A DNA stretch of 64,000 nt, from NCBI GenBank assembly GCA_030248215.1, contig JASANG010003862.1, forward strand, positions 186,001 through 250,000, given 5' to 3'. Within the stretch, counting starts at the first letter, position 1. Each line of letters starts with the position of its first letter. A program made the translations under genes and the position numbers. Below the pieces are notes generated by a model, which was not told the origin of the DNA, made no database searches, and saw nothing but the letters and a program-made list of their open reading frames with translations. Of this stretch, positions 21,401-30,730 are shown piece by piece. The DNA is from Enoplolaimus lenunculus (lineage: Eukaryota; Nematoda; Enoplea; Enoplida; Thoracostomopsidae).

Positions 21401-24400
21401 AAATTATTTATAATCATTTAAATATTTCAAACTTTGTCTTTGAAAAATTGTTATTTCTAAATGAATGTTTTTGCAAATAGCTCAATTTTGATAATGAACT
21501 GTTTCTGATGTGTTTTCGCAAAACTTGATGATGAAATAGCTCAAAATTTTCTTAATTCTTTTTCACAAGTTTTCTAAAAACTCCAACAGTAATTCGGTGA
21601 TGAAAGTAACTTCAAATTCCGGTTCCTATTCCTGTTCCGGTTCCTGCCAAGAAATTTAATTCATGTTCTGGAAAAGTCTGGTCCCTGTTGTTGGAACCCT
21701 GCATGTTATATTCCAGCTATATCAGGCATGATTAAGTCGGATTTACCATTAAAACAGTTATTTTATTGGTAAAAATTACTACCCCCCACTCAATATTCCG
21801 GCCCCGCTGCTAACGAGGGGCCGGTTGAACGTTCATACTCCGTAGGGACCCCGTGAACGCCCAGTTGAAAACCATCTAGATTTGAATCAACGTTGCTGTT
21901 TCACATGGATGATTCTTTACGGTTTTTAGAGCAACTGTTTACTTCGATTGTTTGTACTGTTTACAAGAATTGTTTTTCTGTATTAAATAATTGGAGAGCC
22001 AGGGTATAATAACATACTTGGGCCATTAGTGTGGATTAGTGAAACAATTTTACTTGAATCAAACAATATTGTGTTGTGATGTAGTACTACAAGGTTTATC
22101 ATTAATTATAGGCAAATGAAAAAGACAGAATTCAAACAAGCAGTGAACTGAATGGTGAGAGCAGCATAGCTTCGATGTTTAGAATATTTTGTTGTAAGCT
22201 TAGGCTGAGAATAATTATATATAGGCTTATCCTTACGCTGAGGGTTAGGCTTAGGCTTGTGAATATTATGCTGAATGCAGTACCAGTCGTAGTAGAACTA
22301 CATACACTGTATTGTGCGACGCTCAGACATACTTTTTAATCAGTCTAGTTAAACATTCCAAGCGTATAAAACCCAGACGTATTTCCAATTATTAAGTCAA
22401 TTTGCTAATTAGCAGGGTTCTAACCGGAACTTGATTTTGTCGGAAGCGGAATCGGAATCAGAATCAAATTTTTCTGTCGGAATCGGAACCGGAATCGGAA
22501 TCAAGTTTTAGCAATTCTTTTAACGCTATACTTTTGATGACAAGTACAGCACCACCCTTACTTTGCTTGTAATTGTGTTCATATGTGCTTTCCAGTCTTC
22601 TTTTGCGTATTTATTTGCAGAGAAGACAGATTCGTTAACGCAAAATGCCGATCAGCAGCTTTTGTTAAAGCTTGAACGTTTGTATGATACCAACAGTATG
22701 GATAGCTGGTTGCTATATCTGTAAGTCCTGATTTTAAAGTTTGTTACTTACGGGCGGTATTTAAGAAAGTGACACACATTTTGTTTATTCAAATTGAATT
22801 TGTTCTGCAGGATATTTTGAAACTTTAAACTTCTAACGTAAATTTAACTTTTTTTTCTCCATCATTTTAGTTATGGAATTGTTTTACTCCGTGAAGGCAT
22901 GAACGATGAAGCCCGCGAAGCGCTTCTGAAGTCAATTAAGGCGAATCCATTGTTTTGGGGCGCGTGGTCTGAACTGGTTAATTTGGTCAAAGATCATGAT
23001 TCGGCATGTGTCAATTTTGCAATTACTTGGATATATTACTTGCTGCTAGAGCAAATATGGAGGAAAAGACATCGTGTGAAATTTGTTTATTCACGAATCA
23101 AACTGAAATTTGTGTCCTTTAGGCCACTCGAAGAGACCACATATTAAGTAACGCTGAAGCCAGATATCGTATCGTGTCATGTCCAGAGCCGGTGATGAAA
23201 TTCTTTGTTTCAGTGGTAAAAATTGTTCCGGTCAGTACTGAAGACGGAAGAAAGACATCCTGCGCAATCAGGAACTAGAAGGAAATTTGGCTTCTCTAGG
23301 TAGCTAGAAGAGATCGGATAACAAACAATTCCGAAGCCGGATGTCAGACTCTGCCGTGTATAGAGTCGGCCATGATTTTGCGGTGATCAGGGTACAACCG
23401 GAATTCCGGTTCCGGCGTTTTTTCACCTTCCGGTTCCGGTAAATTTTTACCGGATTTAAAAATTCCGGTGTTATAATTTGGCCGTTTTAACTTTGCTAAT
23501 TTTTAAGAATCTCTCTTGAAAGCCACTTGTACTTCTAGTGTTTTTGAATTGCTTGTTCATGCAGTGGTTATTGTTGTGGACAAAAGCATTTTACTGGAAA
23601 TGTATATATAAATCTTGACAATCATCGAATATACGCTATTGATGGTGGATTTCACTTCAGTTGATGTTGAAAATCTAAAATACAACAAATAAAATAAATA
23701 CCTATGTTCGACTAAGGTTATTTCACAAATAATAGAGCAAAAAATAAGATTAAAATGAAATTTTTGGTGAAATGCAATTTTCACTTTCCGGTTCCGGTAA
23801 AATTTTCAAATTCCGGTTCCAGTTCCGGTAAATTGTAATCCGGTTGCACCCTGGCGGTGATGTTTTTTATTTTGTTCGAATGAAATACTGTTCACAAATA
23901 TGAGTTAGATCAATGCCCAAACTACACATCGTAAACGTAGACGCATTTTTTGCAGCTAACTGACTTAAAACTTCCCGATGTATGGCTGAGGTCACTTTTT
24001 CGTGCCGAAGTATTCGTGAAACTTCGCGATTCCGATGAAGCTGTTTCATTGCTAGAGTCACTTGTGCTCTCGAATAACTCGGTCGCGAACTCGTCAACTC
24101 AAGATTTGAGTCAAACAGGAAGCGCAGGCAATAGCTGCGACGCGTCGCCGCTAATTGTGTGGCCTACTGGGCTTAACTTACTGGCTCATGCCCATCATTC
24201 ATCTACGCCACCGCAATTGGACCGTGTCATTGAAATTTTTGAACGAATTCGCCAGTTGGACCCGTTTCGCTTGGATGGTCTCCATTTGTATTCAAATACG
24301 TTGTTCGTTAAGGTATGTATGTCTGAAGCTTTAAATGGTGGAATTTTATGCGGTACTTTCAAATGTGTATTGAGCACCTATCACCTGTAGTTTTTAACCG

Positions 24401-27400
24401 AACGGACGGGGACAGATATGGACTAAAATTCAAGACGAATGGCGCCAATAAGTTTTATAGCGTAATGCAAACACGACCTATTGTCGGGGTTTTTTCTTGT
24501 ATAATGTTTTGCAATTTAGGACATGCGGACGCAGTTGGCGGAACTAGCTCATCACGTGTTTACCGTTGATAAATTTAGTCCACAATCGGCATGTGTTGTT
24601 GGTATGTATGTATGTATCGATATCAGTTGGAAAGTAGGGTTCTAACCATGTTGGTTAGTTTTGCTTCAGGGTCTAATTTCATTGTGGTCTCGGTCCAGTA
24701 GGTTTTGGATTAGTTTAAAAAGTTTTATTTGTTGGCTGAACTGTAAAATGGATGTATTGACGCTAAAGTCGACGACGCGTGCTGAACGCATTCTGTATTT
24801 TAGGCAATTATTTTGTGATGTTGGGTGAACACGAACGCGCAGTGCTGTACTTTGAGCGAGCACTTAGACTCGATCCCAGTAACGCAAGTGCGTGGGTGTT
24901 GATCGGACAAGAATTCTTGCAGTTGCAAAATCAACCGGCGGCCACACTGGCGTATCGCAAAGCTATCGGTGAGTGAACTGTCTACTTGTGTTATAAGCAA
25001 GGTGCGCCGGATTTCGGGTTACGGTGTAGAAATATGTTGTTTTTAAAATCTTTGTAGTGTTTAATGCGACATTTTTAGGCTGACTTTTTAAGGTTTTTTG
25101 GAGTTCGTGATTGTGATGTTTTTGTGGAATTTGTAAATACTATGTTTATAACGATTATGTTTGAAAGTTTTGTTTCATGCGCGTAACAAATTTGTTTTGT
25201 GGTCGTTCAGATGCGGACCCTTATGATTTCCGAGCGTGGTACGGACTTGGAATGACGTACGAACTTGCGAAAATGCCTTCGTGGGCGTTGTATTATTATC
25301 TACATGCGCACCGATTGCATCCGCTTGACTCAAGGTTTTTGGTAGCATTAGGTAATGTTTGCAGTGCAGTGACGTAGTCAAGAGGTTGTACGTGCTGGGT
25401 AGCTTAATTCTTGGTCATTCCATTTATTATGACGGAGGTTATGAAAAACCGATGGGAGCTTAGGTCAGATTATTATGTAGCATGTGTGCGATAGGAACAA
25501 TAACATACGCTGGCGCGGCGAAACCAAATATTTAAAGCGTAACTGTTTATGTTTTTAGGGGAAATGTACGAACATTTATCGCGAACATCTGACGCAATGA
25601 AAGCGTACTGGAAAGCTCATTCGGTGGGTGATGTAGAAGGCATGGCGTTAATTAAACTTGGCAAGTAGGTTTATATATGGTGATTTTTGTTCCAGTTCTT
25701 GTTTCAATAGTTTTTCAAAATTTGAATAATTGAAGACACGGAAATGAAATGCAAGTTTTTGATATTTTAGAGGAAAACAAAATATTTCTCAAAATCACAA
25801 TGGTACCACATTATGTTGAAGTCATACAATAAAATAGGTGCAGTTGTTTTCTGGGGTAGAAAAATTTTTGGTTTTAATTAACGATGGTTTGACTTGTTGG
25901 TTATTATGCGTCTCATAAGTAGCGCTGCACGACCTAGTGTTTGTTTGTTTGTTTGTTTGTTTGTTTGTTTGTTTGTTTGATTGATTGTTTGTTTGTTTGT
26001 TTGTTTGTTTGTTTGTTTTAGGTTGTATGAATCGAAAAAGAACAAAGATCAAGCCGCTTCGGTGTATACTCTATTTCTGGAAGGGTTGAGTGAACAAAAG
26101 GTGCTTGTTTGTGTTTAGGCACCGTATATCCGAATATGTATTCGAAACGAAACGTGTATCCCGATATTCGCCGAATATCCGAAATGCTGTTGTATAAAAA
26201 AAATTATGGAATAATTTGCATTATTTCAACATTACAGTGTCTGGAGCTGACGAAAAGAAGTTCTATATTTAAACCAGAGTTATGTGTCATTTTAAATTCG
26301 GATCGCTTTTGATTTAATAAGACGCCAAGTCTAACTGAGTTTGGTGCTAATTAGAAAAAGGCTAGCTTGCAAATCTGGCAATCTGTAAAGGGCACGTTTG
26401 AATTTCCCATGACAGAGAACCCATGAGCTCATAACTTTTGAATTCAAACTCCCCGTGTTAAGCGACTTTCTTCTCATACACCAAAACAGTCCAAAAGTAC
26501 TATATCAACGATTCTAGCTAATTTTTTATGATGACCAAAAATTAACCGAGACCGAGTGTTTTTAGGCCAGTCTCGGTAGTTAGGTCTCAGTCTTGGTCTC
26601 GGTTCAGTTTTAAACCGCGACTGCTCATTCCTGTCTAAATGACCTTTGCAATTGTTGCACTACGCTTGAGAGTGGTATGCGCCGCTGTGTAGTCAGTAGG
26701 CGGCGAGTAATATTGCAACCTGTGAGCTGGTAGGTCGGGTATATTTGATTATTTTATGATTATTTTAGCGCACCGACGATGATAATCAAGCCAATTGTTG
26801 TCGTTTTCTGGCAAATCATTACGTAGACATAGGACATTTGGATGAAGCCCATAAATATGCTCAAGAGTGTTTGCAGTACGAAAAGGTAAGCAAATTATTT
26901 GGAGGACTTATAAGTTGAAGCCGGGTTTGTTTAGTAACGGTACTTTTAAGTCATAATTCTCGGTGGCAGCATTATTATTTTGAAGTGCGCATAGCGTTGG
27001 CAATTCTGAGGTATTTTTGTTAACGCTGATTGAAACACTAACATGAGAGTATTACCAAAGAAAACATAGTAGCACACCAAGTGGGGCGTGCCAAGGACGA
27101 TCGTATATCCGGCAAAAAGCTACATCCGTATCCGGTTCCGGATTCCGGTATAAACCTACCGAATACCGTATATTTGAGGTTGTGTTTCCAAATATCATAA
27201 CTGCTTTTTGCATGTCGAAATACTAGATATTTTGCAGCAACTGCAATTTCGGACAGGTCAAGGGTCGACACTGACATGGAATGAAAAATCCAAGCCAAAC
27301 ATTAATCTTAAATACATAAATACATATTTTTGCAAGACGTAAATACTTTTAACAGTGTACAAATTTATACCCTACGCAAATAAGGTTTTGTTTGCGCGCC

Positions 27401-28401
27401 GCAGGGTGCAATCGGAATTCATATTGCGATTAGAATTCCGATTCAAAACGAGTTCCGATTTCAATTGCACAATCAATCGGAATCGGAATTTCCACATTTT
27501 AATTTTAGGCCTACTTGTTGTGATATGTTGTATAAATATTCTGCGTCATACATCTTAACTAATCAATAATTGATTACAGAGCTAAAAAATTATCAATATA
27601 CTTTGTTAATGCAAATTATCCGCATACAGTCATGGATAGAATTAAGTGCAACAGCGGTCGCGACCCAAACGCGGTTCGAATCGCGATCGTTCGCAGATGC
27701 GATCGCTCGCAACCGCAATTTACGTGGACGCAAAAACCGCGACTGAGACCGCGGTTCAAACCGCGACTGCGGACGCAATTAAAATCGCGTCTCAAACCGC
27801 GTTCGAGACGCGATCGCTGAAACACTCAGACGCGGCTACAAAACCGCAACCGCAGTGGACGAAATCGCGTTTTCTGCGCACTTAATTCTGTCCGTGGCTG
27901 TAGTCACGTAGTTCCGATTCCGATTCTGGTATAAATTTGCTGTTTTGATTCCGGTATAATCTAGTTCCGCTTTGCACCCTGGTATTCAGGTGAATGATTT
28001 ATGGTTAGGCATCAATGGATTTTACTTGACCGTCACTTTTAGAGTTGTTTTGGTTGTAATTGTCTTCCACATTGTAGGTGTTAAAAAAACTCGCCAACTA
28101 GAACTCCTTACTCCAACTAACAAGTAAATGACAGTATTTGGCTGAGTTTCTGAAATCTGTATTGCTTAAGTACGTACCTAAATCTGGTATTTAACTAAGT
28201 ACTTAACTTTTTGGACGAGAAGAAAATTCAATTTAGTGCTAGTGTGACAAGAACGTCTTTTGTATGCAATGTTGTATAATTTAGACGAAAGAAGAGGCCA
28301 AAGAAATACTGAAAAGAATAAGTGCTCAACGAACTTCAGAAGCGGATTTGAGAACCAGTGCAGTTGAGGAGCCCCCAGTTGTGAATGCTGAATTAGACTG
28401 A
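18494..28401 (+). CDS. CDC23: CDC23 / APC8, TPR subunit of the anaphase-promoting complex (13 exons, 579 aa)
   Basis: Exons: 18494-18547, 20685-20924, 22112-22154, 22621-22720, 22871-23009, 23956-24312, 24520-24601, 24804-24968, 25211-25351, 25559-25664, 26022-26100, 26769-26885, 28285-28401. All use GT-AG and the phases join without a break. The product is a TPR scaffold of the nuclear/cytosolic APC/C ubiquitin ligase, which drives anaphase and mitotic exit (family knowledge). Matches to animal CDC23 include WGAWSELVNL, LDPFRLDGLHLYSNTLFV, FRAWYGLGMTYELAKMP and DSRFLVALGEMYE. TPRs fill most of the protein from about residue 130. Length agrees with the human protein (597 aa). FLANHY and GDVEGMAL look more nematode- than vertebrate-like. 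Weak points are the first exon, placed only by frame and splice sites, and the exon 5 donor (TGT|GTCAAT). An insertion of roughly 20 residues rich in S, N and T sits in exon 6. Confidence 0.93.
19060..19371. mobile_element. Truncated hAT-like MITE (family B)
   Basis: It contains ATTCGGAATCGGAAG near its left side, the internal 'gattatagtttagctctgcag' block (split: GATTATAGTTTAG, CTCTGCAG) seen in the 17482 copy, and the right end CCACTTTGCACCCTG. The CAGGGTGCA left end is missing. Confidence 0.55.
20075..20480. repeat. Diverged tandem repeat in CDC23 intron 1
   Basis: The block AAGGGTTT followed by a TCGGATGCGAGAAATCT- or GTGCAAGCAATCGG-like segment begins at about 20080, 20236 and 20362. 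The first and third copies share GAGAAATCT, 'aaacctcc/aacctt', GATAA and an AGTTAAGCCTAAATTAGG-like segment. The copies are diverged and uneven in length. Confidence 0.55.
21296..21706. mobile_element. MITE-like element in CDC23 intron 2 (family D)
   Basis: It starts near GGTTCAACCGGAATTGC and ends TGTTGGAACCCTG. Repeated GGAACC/GGTTCC hexamers lie in both arms (TTCCTGTTCCTGCATTC and TTCCTATTCCTGTTCCGG). Internal blocks match 14232-14514 in inverted orientation. The body is complete in length but the left terminal bases are changed. Confidence 0.55.
22413..22515. mobile_element. MITE end with CGGAATCGGAAT repeats in CDC23 intron 3
   Basis: It begins CAGGGTTCTAACCGGAACTTG and continues with about eight copies of a GGAATC/GGAACC hexamer to 22510. 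No matching right end was found before the exon at 22621, so this is one end of a deleted element. Its terminus resembles family D and its hexamers family B. Confidence 0.45.
23388..23853. mobile_element. hAT-like MITE in CDC23 intron 5, perfect 8-bp target duplication (family A)
   Basis: Ends are CAGGGTACAACCGGAATTCC and the inverse CCGGTTGCACCCTG. The octamer GCGGTGAT stands on both sides (23380-23387 and 23854-23861). Both arms hold runs of TTCCGGTTCCGG. It is 466 bp, non-coding, inserted between exons 5 and 6. Relatives: 3905-4354, 29272-29591, 30201-30424, 45672-46030, and pieces at 30990-31320 and 62863-62942. Confidence 0.85.
25941..26019 (+). repeat. (GTTT)n microsatellite forming the 3' end of CDC23 intron 10
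   Basis: About nine GTTT units, two ATTG/ATTG changes, then about seven more units run directly into TTTTAG at 26016-26021, the acceptor of exon 11. So the polypyrimidine tract of this splice site is microsatellite sequence. Confidence 0.9.
26119..26310. mobile_element. Fragment of the 'CACCGGATATCC' element in CDC23 intron 11 (family C)
   Basis: It shares GGCACCG(T/G)ATATC, CATCCGAAATGCT-like and GGAGCTGACGAAAA blocks, in the same order, with 29131-29640. The right part is missing. It lies between exons 11 and 12. Confidence 0.5.
26520..26640. repeat. GGTCTCGG repeat copy in CDC23 intron 11 (family H)
   Basis: It opens GATGACCAAAAATTAACC, carries CCGAGACCGAG and GTCTTGGTCTCGGTT blocks, and ends CGACTGCTCATTCCTG. 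The order of blocks matches 8045-8135 and the outer parts of 56750-57115. Confidence 0.45.
27085..27310. mobile_element. MITE-like element in CDC23 intron 12 (family J)
   Basis: Inverted relative to 1855-2133. It shares CCGGTATAAACCTACCG-like, AAATACTAGATATTTTGC and GGAATGAAAAATCCAAGCC blocks with that copy. The left part begins near GCCAAGGACGATCG. Confidence 0.5.
27402..27981. mobile_element. hAT-like MITE (family B) hosting a nested element, in CDC23 intron 12
   Basis: Ends CAGGGTGCAATCGGAATTC and CCGCTTTGCACCCTG match 17482-17926. Subterminal TCGGAATCGGAAT repeats are present. Flanks GCGCGCCG and GTATTCAG do not match, so the duplication is lost. A separate 276-bp element (27626-27901) splits it; without that the length is about 300 bp. 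Confidence 0.75.
27626..27901. mobile_element. Nested CG-rich element with 25-bp inverted ends
   Basis: The left end begins ACAGTCATGGATAGAATTAA and the right end closes with TTAATTCTGTCCGTGGCTGT, its reverse complement with three changes. Between them lies about 225 bp far richer in C and G than the surroundings. It is made of repeated, often palindromic words such as GCGATCGC, AACCGCG, CGCGGTT and GACGCG in both orientations. It interrupts the AAATTATCCGCAT...AGTCA block that is continuous in other family B copies, which confirms insertion. No coding potential, superfamily unknown. Confidence 0.7.
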
Positions 28402-28854
28402 ATTGAAATTGCGGTTGCTCAAGGTTTGAAGTTTTTGTTTGGAATGATTCAGCCTGCTTACGCTGAGAGCTCTTGATATTGCGTGATTGAACATTGAAAG
28501 TTGGGAAATTGGTGTTGGGCAGTTTTTGAGACCACTGTTTTGGCTTCGACAAGCAGCTAAGGAACAGTGATGCAGCTAAGATGTAAGATATTCTAAATTT
28601 GCTTTATCAGTCTAATGCTGAAGTTTGATAACATTGTAGGGTTTCTATACGTGGAATTCATTGGCACTGTCGAGCATAGGATACTGCATTTATATTAACC
28701 ATATTCCAAAGTTAGTTACATTATGCCTGTTTAACTCAACCAGTGGATGTTGGTTATATACTTAAGTGTGTGAACACGGACAGTTAATATAAAGTTTAGG
28801 TTTGACTGTAAAACTGAAGTATTTTTAAACTAGATAACTATTTCTAAGCAAGGA

Positions 28855-28935
28855 TTCTAACACTGATATTAAGGGTGGAAGCGTTTACCATCGCCACTCA
28901 GGTATAGGAGCTAGATGCTCGACTTGTAACGTAAT
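28855..28935 (-). mobile_element. tRNA-derived SINE copy in the CDC23 3' region
   Basis: On the minus strand it reads GAGCTCCTATACCTGAGTGG, then GGTAAACGCTTCCACC and GTTAGAATCCTTGC, that is an A-box-like and a B-box-like block at tRNA spacing. It aligns with 30608-30730. It is too diverged to be a tRNA gene. Confidence 0.55.
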
Positions 28936-28959
28936 GCAGAAAAGGGCTATGGTTTTCTA

Positions 28960-28965
28960 AATAAA
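28960..28965 (+). terminator. Candidate polyadenylation signal of CDC23
   Basis: AATAAA, about 560 bases after the stop codon, is the first exact signal downstream. If it is used, the 3' UTR includes the SINE copy just upstream. Confidence 0.4.
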
Positions 28966-29271
28966 TCATTTGCTTTTAATTTAATTATTTCAAAGATGTT
29001 GTTGAATTTTTCGAATATAAACTCGAGTCGTTTATGCATAAAAGGCTCATTGTATTGTAGACAGTGAGGTCCTTGCAACCGACCGTTGGTAAGTTATAGA
29101 AATTTCGGTATTTTGGTCGTAGAAGCTATAGATAGGCACCGGATATCTGGATATGAAAAATTTATGGATATGTATCTGAAATGAAACATGTATTCGGATC
29201 CGGATATCCGAAATGCTAATTGTGTAAAAAAATTTGATTAATTCGCATTGTTTCACCACGAAAGTAGCTGG

Positions 29272-29591
29272 CAGGGTACAACCGGAGGTCTGCCTCCGGC
29301 TACGGCAGAAAATCGGGCTCCGGTTCCGGTTGAATTTTTGCCGGAGGTCCCGGCAATTTCGGTAGTAAAATTTTGCATAATTTTGGAAAATTTATATGTT
29401 TAGCGCGTTTCGTTTTACTTTTGTCACAATTTTCAGGAAAGAATTTTCGAAATTTCGCAGAAAATTGGCGTAAAACCAAACAACTTATATAATTAACCAT
29501 CATTTTTACTACCTAATTTCGCTACACCATCGGCTCCGGCAAGTTTCGTTGACCTCCGACTCCAGCATTTTTCACCTCTGGTTGCACCCTG
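29272..29591. mobile_element. hAT-like MITE, perfect 8-bp target duplication (family A)
   Basis: Starts CAGGGTACAACCGGAGG and ends CTCTGGTTGCACCCTG. The octamer GTAGCTGG flanks both sides (29264-29271 and 29592-29599). Interior blocks CTCCGGTTCCGG and CCTCCGACTCC. 320 bp, non-coding, inserted into a family C element whose uninterrupted form (CTGGAGCTGACG) is seen near 26242. Confidence 0.85.
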
Positions 29592-30129
29592 GTAGCTGGA
29601 GCTGACGAAAAAGTTATGTATTCAAACCAGGATCAAAATATTGAAATAAATTTTTGACAATTTTTAGATATAGTTTGTAAAATGTAGTACAGTTTGACTT
29701 TGGTCTTTGTTCCAATCATAGCTTACTGTCAGAAAAGTTTCATAATTCAGTACGATATTGAAAACATTTCTTTTCACGTTTTCTACCGCGAAGCTCATGA
29801 ATTTGTACATGGCATCGCATAACAAATCATAAACGAAATTTTTTAACTTGCCATGCCGTACGGCATCTACAACTAAAATTATTCTATCGCTTACAAAATT
29901 TAAATTTTTCTATAGCTTACATACAATTTTTTCACTGGGCCTAACTTAAAGCTAATTTAAAAATACGAAGTCATTCAAATAAATATCAAACTAAACTGAA
30001 GTTTGTAGTTAATTTGGCAAGTTTTAAGAAATCAAAATTTTAAATATTCATGAAATTTTAAGCAGTAATGTGATTCAATATCTTAACCCTTTCTTGAACA
30101 AAAAATTTCTTTTCGCCCGCTCCAGCTAC

Positions 30130-30192
30130 CAGGGTGCAACCGGAGGTGAAAAATACCGGAGTCGGAGGTCAACTAGACTTGCCAAAGCTGGA
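30130..30192. mobile_element. Truncated family A MITE at the mirror-image site
   Basis: It begins CAGGGTGCAACCGGAGGTGA and follows the inverted right end of 29272-29591 for about 60 bases (CGGAGTCGGAGGTCAAC), then stops. It is preceded by CCAGCTAC (30122-30129), the reverse complement of the GTAGCTGG duplication flanking 29272-29591. Confidence 0.6.
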
Positions 30193-30200
30193 GATGAGAG

Positions 30201-30424
30201 TAGGGTGCAACGGCAACTATAAAATACCAGAAACGCAACCGGAAAGTTAAAAATTCCGGAACCGGAAAACAAAAAACTCTTGTTAGCAAAAAATTCATTT
30301 TTAACGCTATTTTTCGCTTTTAACGGTGTAAACACGCCATTTATGATGCCAAAATCCTGAAACAAATGCAGCAGCTGGAAACGAATTCCGGTGAAAAAAG
30401 AGCGGAATTTTTACCTGCACCCTG
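30201..30424. mobile_element. Short family A MITE
   Basis: Ends TAGGGTGCAACGGCAAC and TTACCTGCACCCTG. It carries CCGGAACCGGAAAAC and the GGTGTAAACACGCCATTTA block shared with 3930-3965 and 31085-31110. Flanking octamers GATGAGAG and GAAATTTA differ. Confidence 0.55.
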
Positions 30425-30607
30425 GAAATTTAGGTAGTCAAATTAAAGTCATTTAGTTAATTTTGGCCAATATCTGCACCATGTTGTTTAGGTTGTTTGT
30501 TTTTACGCTAATTTTGTGGCACCCACCTATAGTTAAACAAGTCCTTAAAGATACTAAGTAAGAATTTTTTCATTAACCCTTTCTCACATGAATATTTTCA
30601 ATTTCAT

Positions 30608-30730
30608 ATAGAGATGTAATTTCAATGCAAGATTCGATCCCCAGTCTCACGGGTGGGAGGCGTTTACGATGACCACTAAGCTATAGGAGCTTGACGCTCG
30701 AGCCCGAATAGGCTCTCACGTCTTGTGGAA
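30608..30730 (-). mobile_element. tRNA-Gly-like SINE copy
   Basis: On the minus strand: GCTCCTATAGCTTAGTGGTC (A-box region), then ACGCCTCCCACCCGTGAG, which mirrors the anticodon arm of glycine tRNA with a CCC anticodon, then GGGGATCGAATCTTGC (B box). The D stem does not pair, so it is a tRNA-derived repeat and not a tRNA gene. The 28855-28935 copy shares both boxes and the sequence after the B box. Confidence 0.6.
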
